Assembly (NCBI RefSeq): GCF_020297365.1
Contig: NZ_JAIXIG010000004.1
Span: forward strand, 1 to 64,000
DNA: 64,000 bases
Direction: 5' to 3'
Source of the DNA: Curtobacterium oceanosedimentum
GTDB taxonomy: Bacteria; Actinomycetota; Actinomycetes; Actinomycetales; Microbacteriaceae
How positions within the stretch are numbered: position 1 is the first letter of the stretch; each line of letters begins with the position of its first letter. Below, one piece after another: positions 14,560-23,676 of the stretch. The translations under genes and the position numbers were made by a program. A model generated the notes under the pieces. It worked only from the letters and a program-made list of their open reading frames with translations. It was not told where the DNA came from and ran no database searches.

Positions 14560-16803
14560 GTGTCCGAACCGACCGAGATCGACCGTGAACGCGGCTACGT
14601 CGACGGCCTGTTCCGTCGTCTCGACGAGCTGACCGCCGAAGCCGGACAGCGCCTCGCCGAGACCCGTCGCCAGACGGTCGGTGGCAACCACCAGAGCCGC
14701 AGCGAGCGCGACGCCTACGCGCGGCTCTACGAGGACACCGTCGCCACACTCGAGCGCGTCGGTGACCGTCTGGTGTTCGGTCGACTCGAGGTGGCCGAGC
14801 CCGAGACCCCGGACGACGCCTTCCGCTACATCGGCCGCGTGGGGCTGCGCGACGCGGAGCACCGGCCGCTGCTGCTCGACTGGCGAGTGCCCGGTGCCAG
14901 CGCGTTCTACCAGGCCACCGCCGCCCACCCGATGGGCATGCGGGCTCGTCGGCACCTGTCGCTGCAGGGCCGCACGGTCGTCGGCGTCGAGGACGAGGTG
15001 TTCGACGCCTCGCTGTACGACGACGAACGCACCCACCTGCAGGGCGAGGGAGCGCTGCTCGCCGCCGTGACCGCCGAGCGCACCGGTCGGATGACCGACA
15101 TCGTCGCGACGATCCAGGGCGAGCAGGACCGCATCATCCGGTCCCCGCTCGAGGGCGTGCTCATCGTGCAGGGCGGCCCCGGCACCGGCAAGACCGCCGT
15201 CGCACTGCACCGCGCCGCCTACCTGCTGTACTCGTACCGCGAGCGGCTCCGGGGCTCCGGCGTGCTCATGGTCGGCCCGTCGTCGGCGTTCCTGACGTAC
15301 ATCGAGCAGGTGCTGCCGTCGCTCGGCGAGACCGGTGTCGTGATGGCCTCGCTCGGGTCGCTGTACCCGGGCGTGCACGCCACGACCCACGACTCTCGTG
15401 ACGTCGCCGCCGTGAAGGGCGCGGCGCAGACCGCGTCGCTCCTGCGCCGGGCCGTGCGCTCGCGGCAGGTCGTGCCCACCGAGTCCGTGACGCTCGACGT
15501 CGAGGGCGAGCGGCTCGTGGTCCCGCCGCAGCTCGTCGCCGACGCCATGAAGCGGGCGCAGGACCGCGGCAAGCCGCACAACGTCGCCCGCGTCACGTTC
15601 AACAAGATCGCCCTCGACGCGATGACCCGCCTGCTCGCCGACCAGCTGCGGGAGCGCGGCACCACGGTGGACGAGGCCGACGAGAAGGTCCTGCGCGAGG
15701 ACATCCGCAGCTCGTACGACGCCCGGGTCCTGCTCAACACGGCCTGGCTGCCGTTGCCGCCGGAGAAGTTCCTCGAGGACCTCTACGCCCGGCCGAACTG
15801 GCTCGCATCGCTGACCCCCGACTGGACCCCGGAGCGCCGCGCACTGCTGCACCGTGCGCGCGGTGCCGGGTGGACCGTCGAGGACGTCCCGCTGCTCGAC
15901 GAGGCCGCCGAACTGCTCGGCCCGTTCGACCCGACCGGCGGTGCCGCCAAGCGCGCGGCCAAGGCCAGCCGCAACCGCGACATCGAGAACGCCCGCCAGG
16001 CCATCGAGAACATGGGCGTCGAGGGCATCATCAGTGCCGAACAGGTCGCCGGCTCGTTCGCCGAGGGCGGCGACCCCCGCTCGACCGCGGAGCGTGCCGC
16101 CGACGACCGCGAGTGGACCTACGGCCACATCGTGGTGGACGAGGCCCAGGAGCTCTCGCCGATGCAGTGGCGCGTGCTCGCGCGACGGAACCCGCTGCGG
16201 TCCTTCACGATCGTCGGCGACATGGCGCAGGGCTCCTCGCCCGGTGCCGCCCGCACCTGGGACGACGTGCTCGGGGCACTGGCCCGTCGCCGGCGGGGTC
16301 GCGCACCCCAGGTCCCGCTCGACCACCGCATCGAGCAGCTCACCGTCAACTACCGCACGCCGCGCTCCATCGTGCTCGCCGCGGGGGAGTACGCCGACGC
16401 CGCCGGACTGACGGTCACCCGCAACGAGGCCGTTCGTGACGGCGACCCCGTCGAACGCGTCCGGGTGTCCCGCGCCGACCTGCTCGACACCGTCGCGCGC
16501 GTGGCCGACGCCGAACGCGCACGGATCGGCGCCGGGACGATCGGTGTGATCGTCCCCGAGTCGGACGTCGACGCCGTGCGCCGGCGGCTCGCCCGCACCG
16601 AGGCCGACGTCCGCGGGCTGGCGTCGCCGCAGGCCGGGTCGCTCACGGTGCTCACCGGTGCGGACGCCAAGGGGCTCGAGTTCGACGGCGTGCTGCTCGT
16701 CGACCCCGACGGCGTCGGTGCGGATGCCGCCCGACCTGCCGCCGCGGTCTACGTCGCGATGACCCGTCCGACGCGCCGCCTGACGGTCATCGACGTGGCC
16801 TGA
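14560..16803 (+). CDS. HelD/HelR-like UvrD-family ATPase
   Basis: A 747-residue superfamily 1 ATPase. It has an acidic and basic helical N-terminus (RGYVDGLFRRLDELTAEAGQ), Walker A GGPGTGKTAVALHRAAYLL near residue 205, VVDEAQELSPMQW near residue 526, VNYRTPRSI near residue 597, LTGADAKGLEFDGVLLVDP near residue 700 and YVAMTRPTRRLTV at the end. This layout matches actinobacterial HelD/HelR, which bind RNA polymerase and displace it from stalled DNA or rifampicin; that function is inferred from the family. The GTG start has an AAGGG Shine-Dalgarno. Confidence 0.85.
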   Translation: MSEPTEIDRERGYVDGLFRRLDELTAEAGQRLAETRRQTVGGNHQSRSERDAYARLYEDTVATLERVGDRLVFGRLEVAEPETPDDAFRYIGRVGLRDAEHRPLLLDWRVPGASAFYQATAAHPMGMRARRHLSLQGRTVVGVEDEVFDASLYDDERTHLQGEGALLAAVTAERTGRMTDIVATIQGEQDRIIRSPLEGVLIVQGGPGTGKTAVALHRAAYLLYSYRERLRGSGVLMVGPSSAFLTYIEQVLPSLGETGVVMASLGSLYPGVHATTHDSRDVAAVKGAAQTASLLRRAVRSRQVVPTESVTLDVEGERLVVPPQLVADAMKRAQDRGKPHNVARVTFNKIALDAMTRLLADQLRERGTTVDEADEKVLREDIRSSYDARVLLNTAWLPLPPEKFLEDLYARPNWLASLTPDWTPERRALLHRARGAGWTVEDVPLLDEAAELLGPFDPTGGAAKRAAKASRNRDIENARQAIENMGVEGIISAEQVAGSFAEGGDPRSTAERAADDREWTYGHIVVDEAQELSPMQWRVLARRNPLRSFTIVGDMAQGSSPGAARTWDDVLGALARRRRGRAPQVPLDHRIEQLTVNYRTPRSIVLAAGEYADAAGLTVTRNEAVRDGDPVERVRVSRADLLDTVARVADAERARIGAGTIGVIVPESDVDAVRRRLARTEADVRGLASPQAGSLTVLTGADAKGLEFDGVLLVDPDGVGADAARPAAAVYVAMTRPTRRLTVIDVA

Positions 16804-16844
16804 TCGGGGTCGCGCCCGGCGCCGCTCGTCACGTCCGCACGGGG

Positions 16845-16888
16845 CGGACGGGAGGCGCGGTGCGGGCCCGCCCCGCGCCTCCCGTCCG
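16845..16888. repeat. Family A palindrome copy 5
   Basis: The 32-nt core is at 16851-16882, and the flanks CGGACG/CGTCCG extend the stem to 44 nt. It lies between the convergent HelD-like and GH6 genes and could terminate both. Confidence 0.85.
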
Positions 16889-16891
16889 GTG

Positions 16892-17968
16892 TCAGTCGCG
16901 CGCGCGACGCTCGACCAGGGCCAGGGCGTAGGACTCCCACCACTGGCCGGCGGCCGGACCGCCGTTGCACGTGCCGTCGCTCAGCCCGGGTGTCTTGACC
17001 CAGAGCAGGGCGTCCATCCGGGTCGTCCCGCCCGTGACGCGCGGGTCCTGCCCGAGCCCGGCACCCTCGGGGTTGCACCAGGTGCCGCGCCAGCCCTGCC
17101 CGTTGCGGGACACGTCGATCACGAAGTGCGGGTCGCCGCCGATGGCGTCCGCGAGCTCGTCGGCGTACGCGCGCTCCTGGTCGACGCGGTAGAAGTTCGA
17201 GACGTTCGTGAAGAAGCCCTGCACCTCGTCGACGCCCGCCTGGCGCAACCGGTCGCCCATGGTCGCCACCGGCACCCGGTTCTCGTTCCCACCGTCCAGG
17301 TACACCGTCAGTCCGTGGCCCGTCAGCGCGTCGACGGCCTTCCGCAGCAGGGGCAGCCGACCGTCCCGCAGCCGGTCGCAGCGCTCGATCTGGGCGATCG
17401 CGTCGGGCTCGACGAGCACCACGGCGTGCGACCCCGCCATCGCCCGGACGGCGGAGCGGACCCACGGCAGGTAGGCGTCGTCCTCGGTGCCGCCCCGCGA
17501 GTAGTTGCCGCAGTCGCGGTCCGGCACGTTGTAGAGCACGAACACCGGGGTCGCGTCGTCCCGCTCGGCCGCGGCGACGACGGAGCGGATCGTGTCACGG
17601 GTCTCGGCGTGCGAGGTGTCCGTCAGCCAGGTGGCGATCGGCTGGTCGGCGATGCGGGCGATCTGCTCCGCGGTGTCCCGGCGTCCGTCCGCCCGTGCGG
17701 CCCGCTCGCGGATGCCCGGCTGGTTCTGCGCGGAGGGCTGACGGGCGAGCCCGCCGGGGAACGCTTCGGCGGCGGTCTTGCGTTCCGCGACCGTCCGACC
17801 GCTCGGGGTCCCGGAGCCGTCGGGCCGGTCCGCACCCCACGGGCCGACGACCACGAGCGTGGTGACGATCGCGGCCACGACGACGGCCGTCGCGCCGATC
17901 CACGCCCACTGCCGCAGACCGCTCGTGCGGTCGGGGCGTGGTCTGCGCGGTCCCGCGTGCTCCGGCAT
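16892..17968 (-). CDS. Membrane-anchored glycoside hydrolase family 6 protein
   Basis: A 358-residue secreted or tethered beta-1,4-glucanase-like enzyme. One uncleaved-looking membrane helix is at residues 21-42 after a basic N-terminus, so the catalytic domain faces outside. GH6 landmarks: YNVPDRDC (Asp152, Cys153), VLVEPDA with the expected catalytic acid Asp189, ERC (Cys197, likely disulfide partner), DVSRNGQGW, and WVKTPGLSDGTC near the end with the conserved Asp. No carbohydrate-binding module is present. It is divergent from the VanZ gene; a 13-bp inverted repeat lies in the gap. Confidence 0.88.
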   Translation of the reverse strand: MPEHAGPRRPRPDRTSGLRQWAWIGATAVVVAAIVTTLVVVGPWGADRPDGSGTPSGRTVAERKTAAEAFPGGLARQPSAQNQPGIRERAARADGRRDTAEQIARIADQPIATWLTDTSHAETRDTIRSVVAAAERDDATPVFVLYNVPDRDCGNYSRGGTEDDAYLPWVRSAVRAMAGSHAVVLVEPDAIAQIERCDRLRDGRLPLLRKAVDALTGHGLTVYLDGGNENRVPVATMGDRLRQAGVDEVQGFFTNVSNFYRVDQERAYADELADAIGGDPHFVIDVSRNGQGWRGTWCNPEGAGLGQDPRVTGGTTRMDALLWVKTPGLSDGTCNGGPAAGQWWESYALALVERRARD

Positions 17969-18034
17969 CCGGCGGTCCCTCCTGATCCGACCCGCTGGTG
18001 GGCGGTGCGGGCACCGGTGGTGTGCCCGGGTCCA

Positions 18035-18105
18035 TGCTGGCAGGTGCGGGGGAGTCCTGACCAGGGGTGACCGCCGTCGGTGTCGGCAGCCGGCACCTGC
18101 CAGCA
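18035..18105. promoter_or_regulatory. Widely spaced 13-bp inverted repeat between GH6 and VanZ genes
   Basis: TGCTGGCAGGTGC (18035-18047) and its exact complement GCACCTGCCAGCA (18093-18105) are separated by 45 bp in the divergent intergenic region. The 58-bp centre-to-centre distance fits two operator sites or a cruciform; the binding protein is unknown. Confidence 0.4.
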
Positions 18106-18135
18106 GTGCTCCAGCGGTCGTGCAGGACCGTGCCC

Positions 18136-18141
18136 CAGACT
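18136..18141 (+). promoter_or_regulatory. Candidate -10 box CAGACT for the VanZ gene
   Basis: CAGACT lies 6 bases before the ATG at 18148, a leaderless spacing. The first base is off consensus. Confidence 0.3.
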
Positions 18142-18147
18142 GTCGGG

Positions 18148-18594
18148 ATGTTCCGTCGACTCCTCCTCCTCGCCGTGACCGCGGCGTACGCCTGGGTGAT
18201 CTGGCGGATGACGCTGACCCCGCAGGTGTTCACCTCGGCCCAGAACTCCCTCGTGCTGCACGCGATCGCCTGGGTGCAGCAGCTGCCGCACGGCACCTGG
18301 TTCACGTACGAGCGCACCGAGTTCCTCGCCAACATCGCGATGTTCGTGCCGGTCGGCATGCTCGCCGCGCTGTGGCTGCCCCGCCGCTGGTGGATCCTCG
18401 GCGCCCTGGTCGCCGTCGCCCTGTCGACGGGGATCGAGGTCGCCCAGGCCGTCTACCTGCCCTACCGGGTCGCGGACCCACGCGACGTGCTGTCGAACGG
18501 CCTCGGCGGCCTGCTCGGCGCGACGCTCGTCGGGCTCGTGCGGAGCCTGTTGCCGGCCCCGCGTCGGCGCCGCCTGCGCCCCAGGACCGCCTAG
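18148..18594 (+). CDS. VanZ family membrane protein
   Basis: A 148-residue protein with four hydrophobic helices. The VanZ pattern is clear: ERTEFLANIAMFVPVGMLAA near residue 52, ALSTGIEVAQ near residue 95, and DPRDVLSNGLGGLLGA near residue 113. VanZ-like proteins affect teicoplanin sensitivity in enterococci, but most homologues have no known function. The start is the ATG of MFRRLLLL. It is divergent from the membrane-anchored GH6 gene and ends about 100 bp before rpsO. Confidence 0.85.
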   Translation: MFRRLLLLAVTAAYAWVIWRMTLTPQVFTSAQNSLVLHAIAWVQQLPHGTWFTYERTEFLANIAMFVPVGMLAALWLPRRWWILGALVAVALSTGIEVAQAVYLPYRVADPRDVLSNGLGGLLGATLVGLVRSLLPAPRRRRLRPRTA

Positions 18595-18696
18595 GAGTCT
18601 GGTAGTCTTGCGCGGTTGCCGTCGAACGGCCGCGGACAAAGAGCGCTCGTGCATCAGGTACGGGCACCGCGCAACGGACTGAAAGGGGATCGACGC

Positions 18697-18966
18697 ATGG
18701 CACTTGATGCGAAGGTCAAGCAGGAGATCATCGAAGAGTACGCGACCCACCCGGGCGACACCGGTTCCCCCGAGGTCCAGGTCGCCGTTCTGACGCGTCG
18801 TATCAACGACCTGAACGAGCACCTCAAGGAGCACAAGCACGACCACCACTCGCGTCGTGGCCTGCTGCTCATGGTCGGTCAGCGTCGCCGTCTCCTCGGT
18901 TACCTCTCCGACGTCGACATCGCCCGCTACCGCGCGCTCATCGAGCGCCTCGGCCTGCGTCGCTAG
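18697..18966 (+). CDS. rpsO: 30S ribosomal protein S15
   Basis: An 89-residue protein matching S15 in full: [21 protein letters not shown], then [20 protein letters not shown] and the terminal [12 protein letters not shown]. It binds 16S rRNA in the platform and contacts 23S rRNA. The Shine-Dalgarno GAAAGGGG lies 6 bases before the ATG. The leader of about 95 nt after a possible -10 (TAGTCT, 18602-18607) could fold for autoregulation, as known for S15 leaders elsewhere; no specific structure is claimed. Confidence 0.98.
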   Translation: MALDAKVKQEIIEEYATHPGDTGSPEVQVAVLTRRINDLNEHLKEHKHDHHSRRGLLLMVGQRRRLLGYLSDVDIARYRALIERLGLRR

Positions 18967-18989
18967 TCGACCGGACACCCGCTTGACCG

Positions 18990-19024
18990 AACGCCCCGGT
19001 CCTCCTCGTGAGGACCGGGGCGTT
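18990..19024 (+). terminator. Terminator after rpsO
   Basis: Perfect 15-bp stem AACGCCCCGGTCCTC/GAGGACCGGGGCGTT with a 5-base loop, 23 bp after the rpsO stop and followed by CCTCGTCC rather than a U-run. Confidence 0.75.
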
Positions 19025-19064
19025 CCTCGTCCCCGGCGCGGGAATGCTCGCGGCGCCCGGCCAG

Positions 19065-19085
19065 TTGCATGCTATGTTCATGCAA
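19065..19085. promoter_or_regulatory. Palindromic operator before the FMN reductase gene
   Basis: TTGCATG, seven bases, then CATGCAA, ending 24 bp before the ATG at 19110. The half-site resembles operators of MarR-type regulators (TTGCAT-type). No MarR gene is adjacent, so the regulator is unknown. Confidence 0.45.
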
Positions 19086-19109
19086 ACGCATCGAAAGTCG
19101 GGACCCATC

Positions 19110-19727
19110 ATGACCACCATCGCCGTCGTCTCCGCCGGACTCTCCGAGCCCAGCTCCACCCGCCTGCTCGCCGACCGCCTGGGTGAGGCGGCCGTGGCAG
19201 CGCTCGTCGCCGAGGGGACCGCCGCACACGTCGAGCACGTCGAGCTCCGACCGATCGCGCACGAGATCACCGACGCGATGCTCACCGGCTTCGCGGCCCC
19301 GGCGCTGTCCGCCGCGATGGCCACCGTGGTCGAGGCCGACGCCGTCGTGTTCGTCACGCCGATCTTCACCGCCGGCGTCAGCGGCCTGGCGAAGTCGTTC
19401 CTGGACGTGCTCGACAAGGACTCGATGAGCGACGTGCCCGTGCTGCTCGGTGCGACGGGCGGCACGTCGCGGCACTCGCTGGCGATCGACCACGCACTGC
19501 GTCCGGTCTTCGCCTACCTGCGCGCGGCCGTCGTGCCGACCGGGGTGTTCGCCGCGACCGACGACTGGGGGAGCGACGGTGACTCGGCCGCCCTGGACGG
19601 TCGCATCCGCCGGGCCGGAGCCGACCTGGCCTGGGCGGTCCGGGCCTCCCGGCGGACGCCGCAGCAGGCCGACGCGCTCCCCGCGACCCCGGACTTCGCG
19701 AGCCTGCTCGGCGGCCTCGGCCACTGA
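19110..19727 (+). CDS. NADPH-dependent FMN reductase (CE1759-like)
   Basis: A 205-residue flavodoxin-fold oxidoreductase. Family marks are the N-terminal strand-loop IAVVSAGLSEPSSTRLLADRL, the FMN loop VFVTPIFTAGVSGLAKSFLD near residue 85 and LLGATGGTSRHSLAIDHALRP near residue 113. It probably supplies reduced FMN to a flavin-dependent monooxygenase, which is not present in this window. It starts at the ATG of MTTIAVVS. The TTGCATG/CATGCAA palindrome just upstream suggests control by a repressor. Confidence 0.87.
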   Translation: MTTIAVVSAGLSEPSSTRLLADRLGEAAVAALVAEGTAAHVEHVELRPIAHEITDAMLTGFAAPALSAAMATVVEADAVVFVTPIFTAGVSGLAKSFLDVLDKDSMSDVPVLLGATGGTSRHSLAIDHALRPVFAYLRAAVVPTGVFAATDDWGSDGDSAALDGRIRRAGADLAWAVRASRRTPQQADALPATPDFASLLGGLGH

Positions 19728-19756
19728 GCCCGGGGGTCGCCGACCCGCTCGCCGGA

Positions 19757-19839
19757 AGACGCCGTCGTCATCGTGGGACGCCGCCGGACGTGGCGGCGTC
19801 CCACGAGCTCCGCGGCGTCTCGGTGAGACGACGGCGTCT
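19757..19839. terminator. Nested inverted repeats between convergent genes
   Basis: A perfect 14-bp stem CGTGGGACGCCGCC/GGCGGCGTCCCACG (19772-19805, 6-base loop) lies inside a 13-bp pair AGACGCCGTCGTC (19757-19769) and GACGACGGCGTCT (19827-19839). CGACGGCGTCTGCGC is repeated directly at 19829 and 19863. It probably works as a bidirectional terminator for the FMN reductase and transglycosylase-like genes. Confidence 0.6.
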
Positions 19840-19891
19840 GCGCAGGCCGCCGTGCCGCACCACGACGGCGTCTGCGCGCGTCGACCCGGGG

Positions 19892-21094
19892 TCAGTACCA
19901 GTGCGGGTCGACGCTCATCTCGTGACCCCACGCCCCGCAGGGTGACCCGTAGGCGCTCTTGATGTACGCGAGGCCCCAGTCGATCTGGGTGGCCGCGTTC
20001 GTCCGCCAGTCGGCCCCGGCGGCGGACATCTTCTCCGCCGGCAGCGACTGCGGGATGCCGTAGGCGCCGCTCGAGGCGTTCAGCGCGTTCGCCCGCCACC
20101 CCGACTCCTGCGTCCACAGCGACACGAGGCACGAGAACTGGTCGGCGCCCCAGCCGTACGCACCGATCGCGCTCCGGGCGTAGGCCTGCGCGGCCGCCGG
20201 GTCGACCACCACGCCGCCGGTGCTGGGGTGGGTCGTCCCGGAGCCACCGCTGGTCGGGGTGCTGCCGCCCCCGGTCGCCGGTGCCGCCGCCGCTGCCTCG
20301 GCGGCGGCCGCCGCGGCCCGCTTGCGCTGCTGCTCGGCCTTCTGCGCGGCGACCCGCTGGCCGAGCTCGTAGCCGGCCTGCTGCTCCGCCGTGCTGTCCT
20401 TGAGCGACGCGAGTTGGGCGTACAGCTCGTCGCTGTGCCGCTCGGTCGACTCGACCGCGGCGTCGGCGACCTGTTCCGCGGCCTCCGCCGCCGCCGAGCG
20501 CTCCTCGGCGGCCTGCGCGCGACGCGCCCGCTCCGTCTCGGCGCGCTCGGCCTGCTCGTGCAGGGACGACGCCGTCCCGGCCGCGACGGACGCCTCGTCC
20601 ATCACGCCGGACCAGGTACCGGACAGCTGGTCGAGCGCACCGAGCTGGTAGAGCAGCTCGTCCGGGTCGGTCGCCGTCGCGATCCGCGTGGTCATCTGGT
20701 TCGTGCTGCCGTCGCGGTACAGGTCCGCGGCCAGCTGGCCGGCCCGCTGCTGGGCACGGTCCGCCGTCTCGCTCGCGTGCCGCGCCTGGGCCTGGAGGCT
20801 CGTGGCGGCCTGGGCAGCCGACGCCAGCTCCGCCTCGGCCGCGTCCGCCTTCGCGGAGGCCACCAGGGCGGCCTGCGACGACGCGGCGGCTTGGTCCTGC
20901 ACGGTCTGCAGCGCGGCCTGCACCTTCCGCACCTCGGCCCGCTTCGCGGTCTCGTCGCCCTTCGCCCGCTGGACGTCCTGCCACGTCGGGTACTCGGTCG
21001 CGTTCGCCGGGACGGCGGTGAGGGCCGGGGCGACGAGCGCGCCGACGACCACGGCGGCCGCGACGAGCAGGCCCCGCGAGGGGGTGCAACGCAT
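19892..21094 (-). CDS. Secreted coiled-coil protein with lytic-transglycosylase-like C-terminus
   Basis: A 400-residue exported protein. The signal peptide spans residues 1-33 (VAAAVVVGALVAPALTAVP, then cleavage near ANA-TE). Residues 40-265 form an Ala/Glu/Gln-rich coiled coil like the N-terminal part of RipA-type wall hydrolases, then a Gly/Ser/Thr linker at 275-300. The C-terminal 95 residues (CLVSLWTQESGWRANALNASS, AYGIPQSLPAEKM, IDWGLAYIKSAYGSPCGAWGH) match the SLT/aggregation-promoting-factor fold, with Glu in TQESGW as likely catalytic acid. A role in peptidoglycan remodelling is inferred. Confidence 0.82.
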   Translation of the reverse strand: MRCTPSRGLLVAAAVVVGALVAPALTAVPANATEYPTWQDVQRAKGDETAKRAEVRKVQAALQTVQDQAAASSQAALVASAKADAAEAELASAAQAATSLQAQARHASETADRAQQRAGQLAADLYRDGSTNQMTTRIATATDPDELLYQLGALDQLSGTWSGVMDEASVAAGTASSLHEQAERAETERARRAQAAEERSAAAEAAEQVADAAVESTERHSDELYAQLASLKDSTAEQQAGYELGQRVAAQKAEQQRKRAAAAAAEAAAAAPATGGGSTPTSGGSGTTHPSTGGVVVDPAAAQAYARSAIGAYGWGADQFSCLVSLWTQESGWRANALNASSGAYGIPQSLPAEKMSAAGADWRTNAATQIDWGLAYIKSAYGSPCGAWGHEMSVDPHWY

Positions 21095-21375
21095 GGCCGC
21101 AGGCTACCGATGTTCACCAGGAGTCCAGCGAGCCGCGCCGCCGACAGCCTGTGGACTGGTAAAGTCCACCGTGTCCGAGGACTCATTCCCCGGACGTCAC
21201 ACACAACACTGCGCAGGCCGGGCACGGAGCTGGTCATCGGTGGTGGCTCGCGGGCCGGAACGGTTTCCCGAGTGCTTCTACTGCTGGCCAGACATGCGTC
21301 CGGAACGATCGGCGCGCACGCACCATCGAGTGCCGTCGCCACGGCCTGCCGAACACACATCAAGGAGGCACCCTT

Positions 21376-23655
21376 TTGGAGGGTCCCGAGATCAAGTTCG
21401 CCGAAGCCGTCATCGACAACGGCAAGTACGGCAAGCGCGTCGTCCGGTTCGAGACCGGCCGGCTCGCACAGCAGGCCCAGGGCGCGGTCGCCGCGTACCT
21501 GGACGAGGAAACGATGCTCCTCTCGGCCACCAGCGCCGGCAAGCACCCGCGTGAAGGCTTCGACTTCTTCCCGCTGACCGTGGACGTCGAGGAGCGCTCG
21601 TACGCCGCCGGCAAGATCCCCGGTTCGTTCTTCCGCCGCGAAGGCCGCCCGTCGACCGAGGCCATCCTGGTCTGCCGTCTGATCGACCGGCCGCTGCGCC
21701 CGTCGTTCGTCGACGGTCTCCGCAACGAGGTCCAGATCGTCATCACCGTCATGAGCATCGCTCCGGACGAGTTCTACGACGCCCTGGCCATCAACGCCGC
21801 GTCGGCGTCGACGCAGATCTCCGGTCTGCCGTTCTCCGGCCCGATCGCCGGTGTGCGCCTCGCCCTGATCGGCGACCAGTGGGTCGCGTTCCCGAAGGCG
21901 TCCCAGCTCGCCGAGGCCGTGTTCGACCTCACCGTCGCCGGCCGTGTCGTCACGGACGAGGCGGGCAACGAGGACGTCGCGATCATGATGGTCGAGGCCG
22001 AGGCCACCGAGCACAGCTGGGACCTCATCCAGGGCGGTGCGACGAAGCCCGACGAGGCCGTCGTCGCCCAGGGCCTCGAGGCGGCCAAGCCGTTCCTCAA
22101 GGTCCTCGTCGAGGCACAGGCGAAGATGGCCGCGCAGTCGGCCAAGGAGATCCAGGACTACCCGGTCTTCCCGCCGTACGCGCCCGAGGTCTACTCGGCC
22201 GTGGAGTCCCTCGCACTCTCCGAGCTCGGCGACGTCTACAAGATCGCCGGCAAGGTCGAGCGTCAGGACGCCGACGACGCACTGAAGTCGCGCGTCAAGG
22301 CCGCCATCGCCGAGCAGGTCACCGCGGGCACGCTGCCCGAGGTCGCCAACGCGCAGGTCGGCGCCGCGTACAAGTCGGTCACGAAGAAGGTCGTCCGCGG
22401 CCGCATCCTGACCGAGCAGGTCCGCATGGACGGTCGCGGCCTCGCCGACATCCGTCCGCTCGACGCCGAGGTCGCCGTGATCCCGCGCGTCCACGGTTCC
22501 GCCATCTTCCAGCGCGGCGAGACGCAGATCCTCGGCGTCACCACGCTGAACATGCTCAAGATGGAGCAGCAGATCGACTCGCTGTCGCCCGTCACGAAGA
22601 AGCGCTACCTGCACCACTACAACTTCCCGCCCTACTCGACCGGTGAGACCGGCCGCGTGGGTTCGCCGAAGCGTCGCGAGATCGGGCACGGCTTCCTGGC
22701 CGAGCGCGCCCTCGTGCCGGTGCTGCCGTCGCGCGACGAGTTCCCCTACGCGATCCGTCAGGTGTCCGAGGCCCTCGGCTCCAACGGCTCGACGTCGATG
22801 GGTTCCGTCTGCGCCTCGACCCTGTCGCTCCTCAACGCCGGTGTGCCGCTCAAGGCTCCGGTCGCGGGCATCGCGATGGGCCTGGTCTCCGACACCGTCG
22901 ACGGCCAGACCCGCTACGCGGCGCTGACCGACATCCTCGGTGCCGAGGACGCCCTCGGCGACATGGACTTCAAGGTCGCCGGTACCTCGGAGTTCGTCAC
23001 CGCGATCCAGCTCGACACCAAGCTCGACGGCATCCCGTCGTCGGTGCTCGACGCCGCGCTGAAGCAGGCCAAGGAGGCCCGCTCGGCCATCCTCGGCGTG
23101 CTGACCGAGGCGATCGACGCCCCCGACGAGATGGCGGACACCGCTCCCTGTGTCATCTCGGTGCAGATCCCCGTCGACAAGATCGGCGAGCTGATCGGCC
23201 CGAAGGGCAAGACGATCAACGGCATCCAGGACGAGACCGGTGCCGACATCTCGATCGAGGACAACGGCACCGTGTACATCGGCGCCGTGGACGGTCCGTC
23301 GGCCGAGGCCGCTCGTGCCCAGGTCAACGCGATCGCGAACCCGACCAACCCGGAGATCGGGGACCAGTTCCTCGGCACCGTCGTGAAGATCGCCACCTTC
23401 GGCGCCTTCGTGTCGCTGCTCCCGGGCCGCGACGGTCTGCTCCACGTCTCCGAGGTCCGCAAGCTCGCCGGTGGCAAGCGTGTGGAGAACGTCGAGGACG
23501 TCCTGGGCGTCGGCCAGAAGGTCCTGGTCGAGGTCACCAAGGTGGACGACCGCGGCAAGCTGTCGCTCGCGCCGGTCGTGTCCGACGAGGCCGAGGGTGA
23601 CTCCACCACGGCCGAGACGGTCCGTGCGCACGCCGAGGACCCGGCCGAGGGCTGA
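21376..23655 (+). CDS. pnp: Polyribonucleotide nucleotidyltransferase (PNPase)
   Basis: A 759-residue phosphorolytic 3'-5' exoribonuclease, core of RNA decay. Order: RNase PH domain 1 (residues 10-150), linker helical domain (to about 240), RNase PH domain 2 (about 345-570, with [14 protein letters not shown]), KH domain ([20 protein letters not shown] near residue 605) and S1 domain ([20 protein letters not shown] near residue 670). The start is an unusual TTG, supported by AAGGAGG 7 bases upstream. A 281-nt leader separates it from the preceding gene and contains GTGGAC-7-GTCCAC (21150-21168). Confidence 0.97.
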   Translation: MEGPEIKFAEAVIDNGKYGKRVVRFETGRLAQQAQGAVAAYLDEETMLLSATSAGKHPREGFDFFPLTVDVEERSYAAGKIPGSFFRREGRPSTEAILVCRLIDRPLRPSFVDGLRNEVQIVITVMSIAPDEFYDALAINAASASTQISGLPFSGPIAGVRLALIGDQWVAFPKASQLAEAVFDLTVAGRVVTDEAGNEDVAIMMVEAEATEHSWDLIQGGATKPDEAVVAQGLEAAKPFLKVLVEAQAKMAAQSAKEIQDYPVFPPYAPEVYSAVESLALSELGDVYKIAGKVERQDADDALKSRVKAAIAEQVTAGTLPEVANAQVGAAYKSVTKKVVRGRILTEQVRMDGRGLADIRPLDAEVAVIPRVHGSAIFQRGETQILGVTTLNMLKMEQQIDSLSPVTKKRYLHHYNFPPYSTGETGRVGSPKRREIGHGFLAERALVPVLPSRDEFPYAIRQVSEALGSNGSTSMGSVCASTLSLLNAGVPLKAPVAGIAMGLVSDTVDGQTRYAALTDILGAEDALGDMDFKVAGTSEFVTAIQLDTKLDGIPSSVLDAALKQAKEARSAILGVLTEAIDAPDEMADTAPCVISVQIPVDKIGELIGPKGKTINGIQDETGADISIEDNGTVYIGAVDGPSAEAARAQVNAIANPTNPEIGDQFLGTVVKIATFGAFVSLLPGRDGLLHVSEVRKLAGGKRVENVEDVLGVGQKVLVEVTKVDDRGKLSLAPVVSDEAEGDSTTAETVRAHAEDPAEG

Positions 23656-23676
23656 TCCTCCCCGCGTCCTGACGCA

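Noticed and set aside
20692..23631. A 979-codon minus-strand frame opposite pnp
   Set aside because: It mirrors the pnp codons (His/Arg/Asp/Val-rich), has no domain, and pnp is unmistakable.
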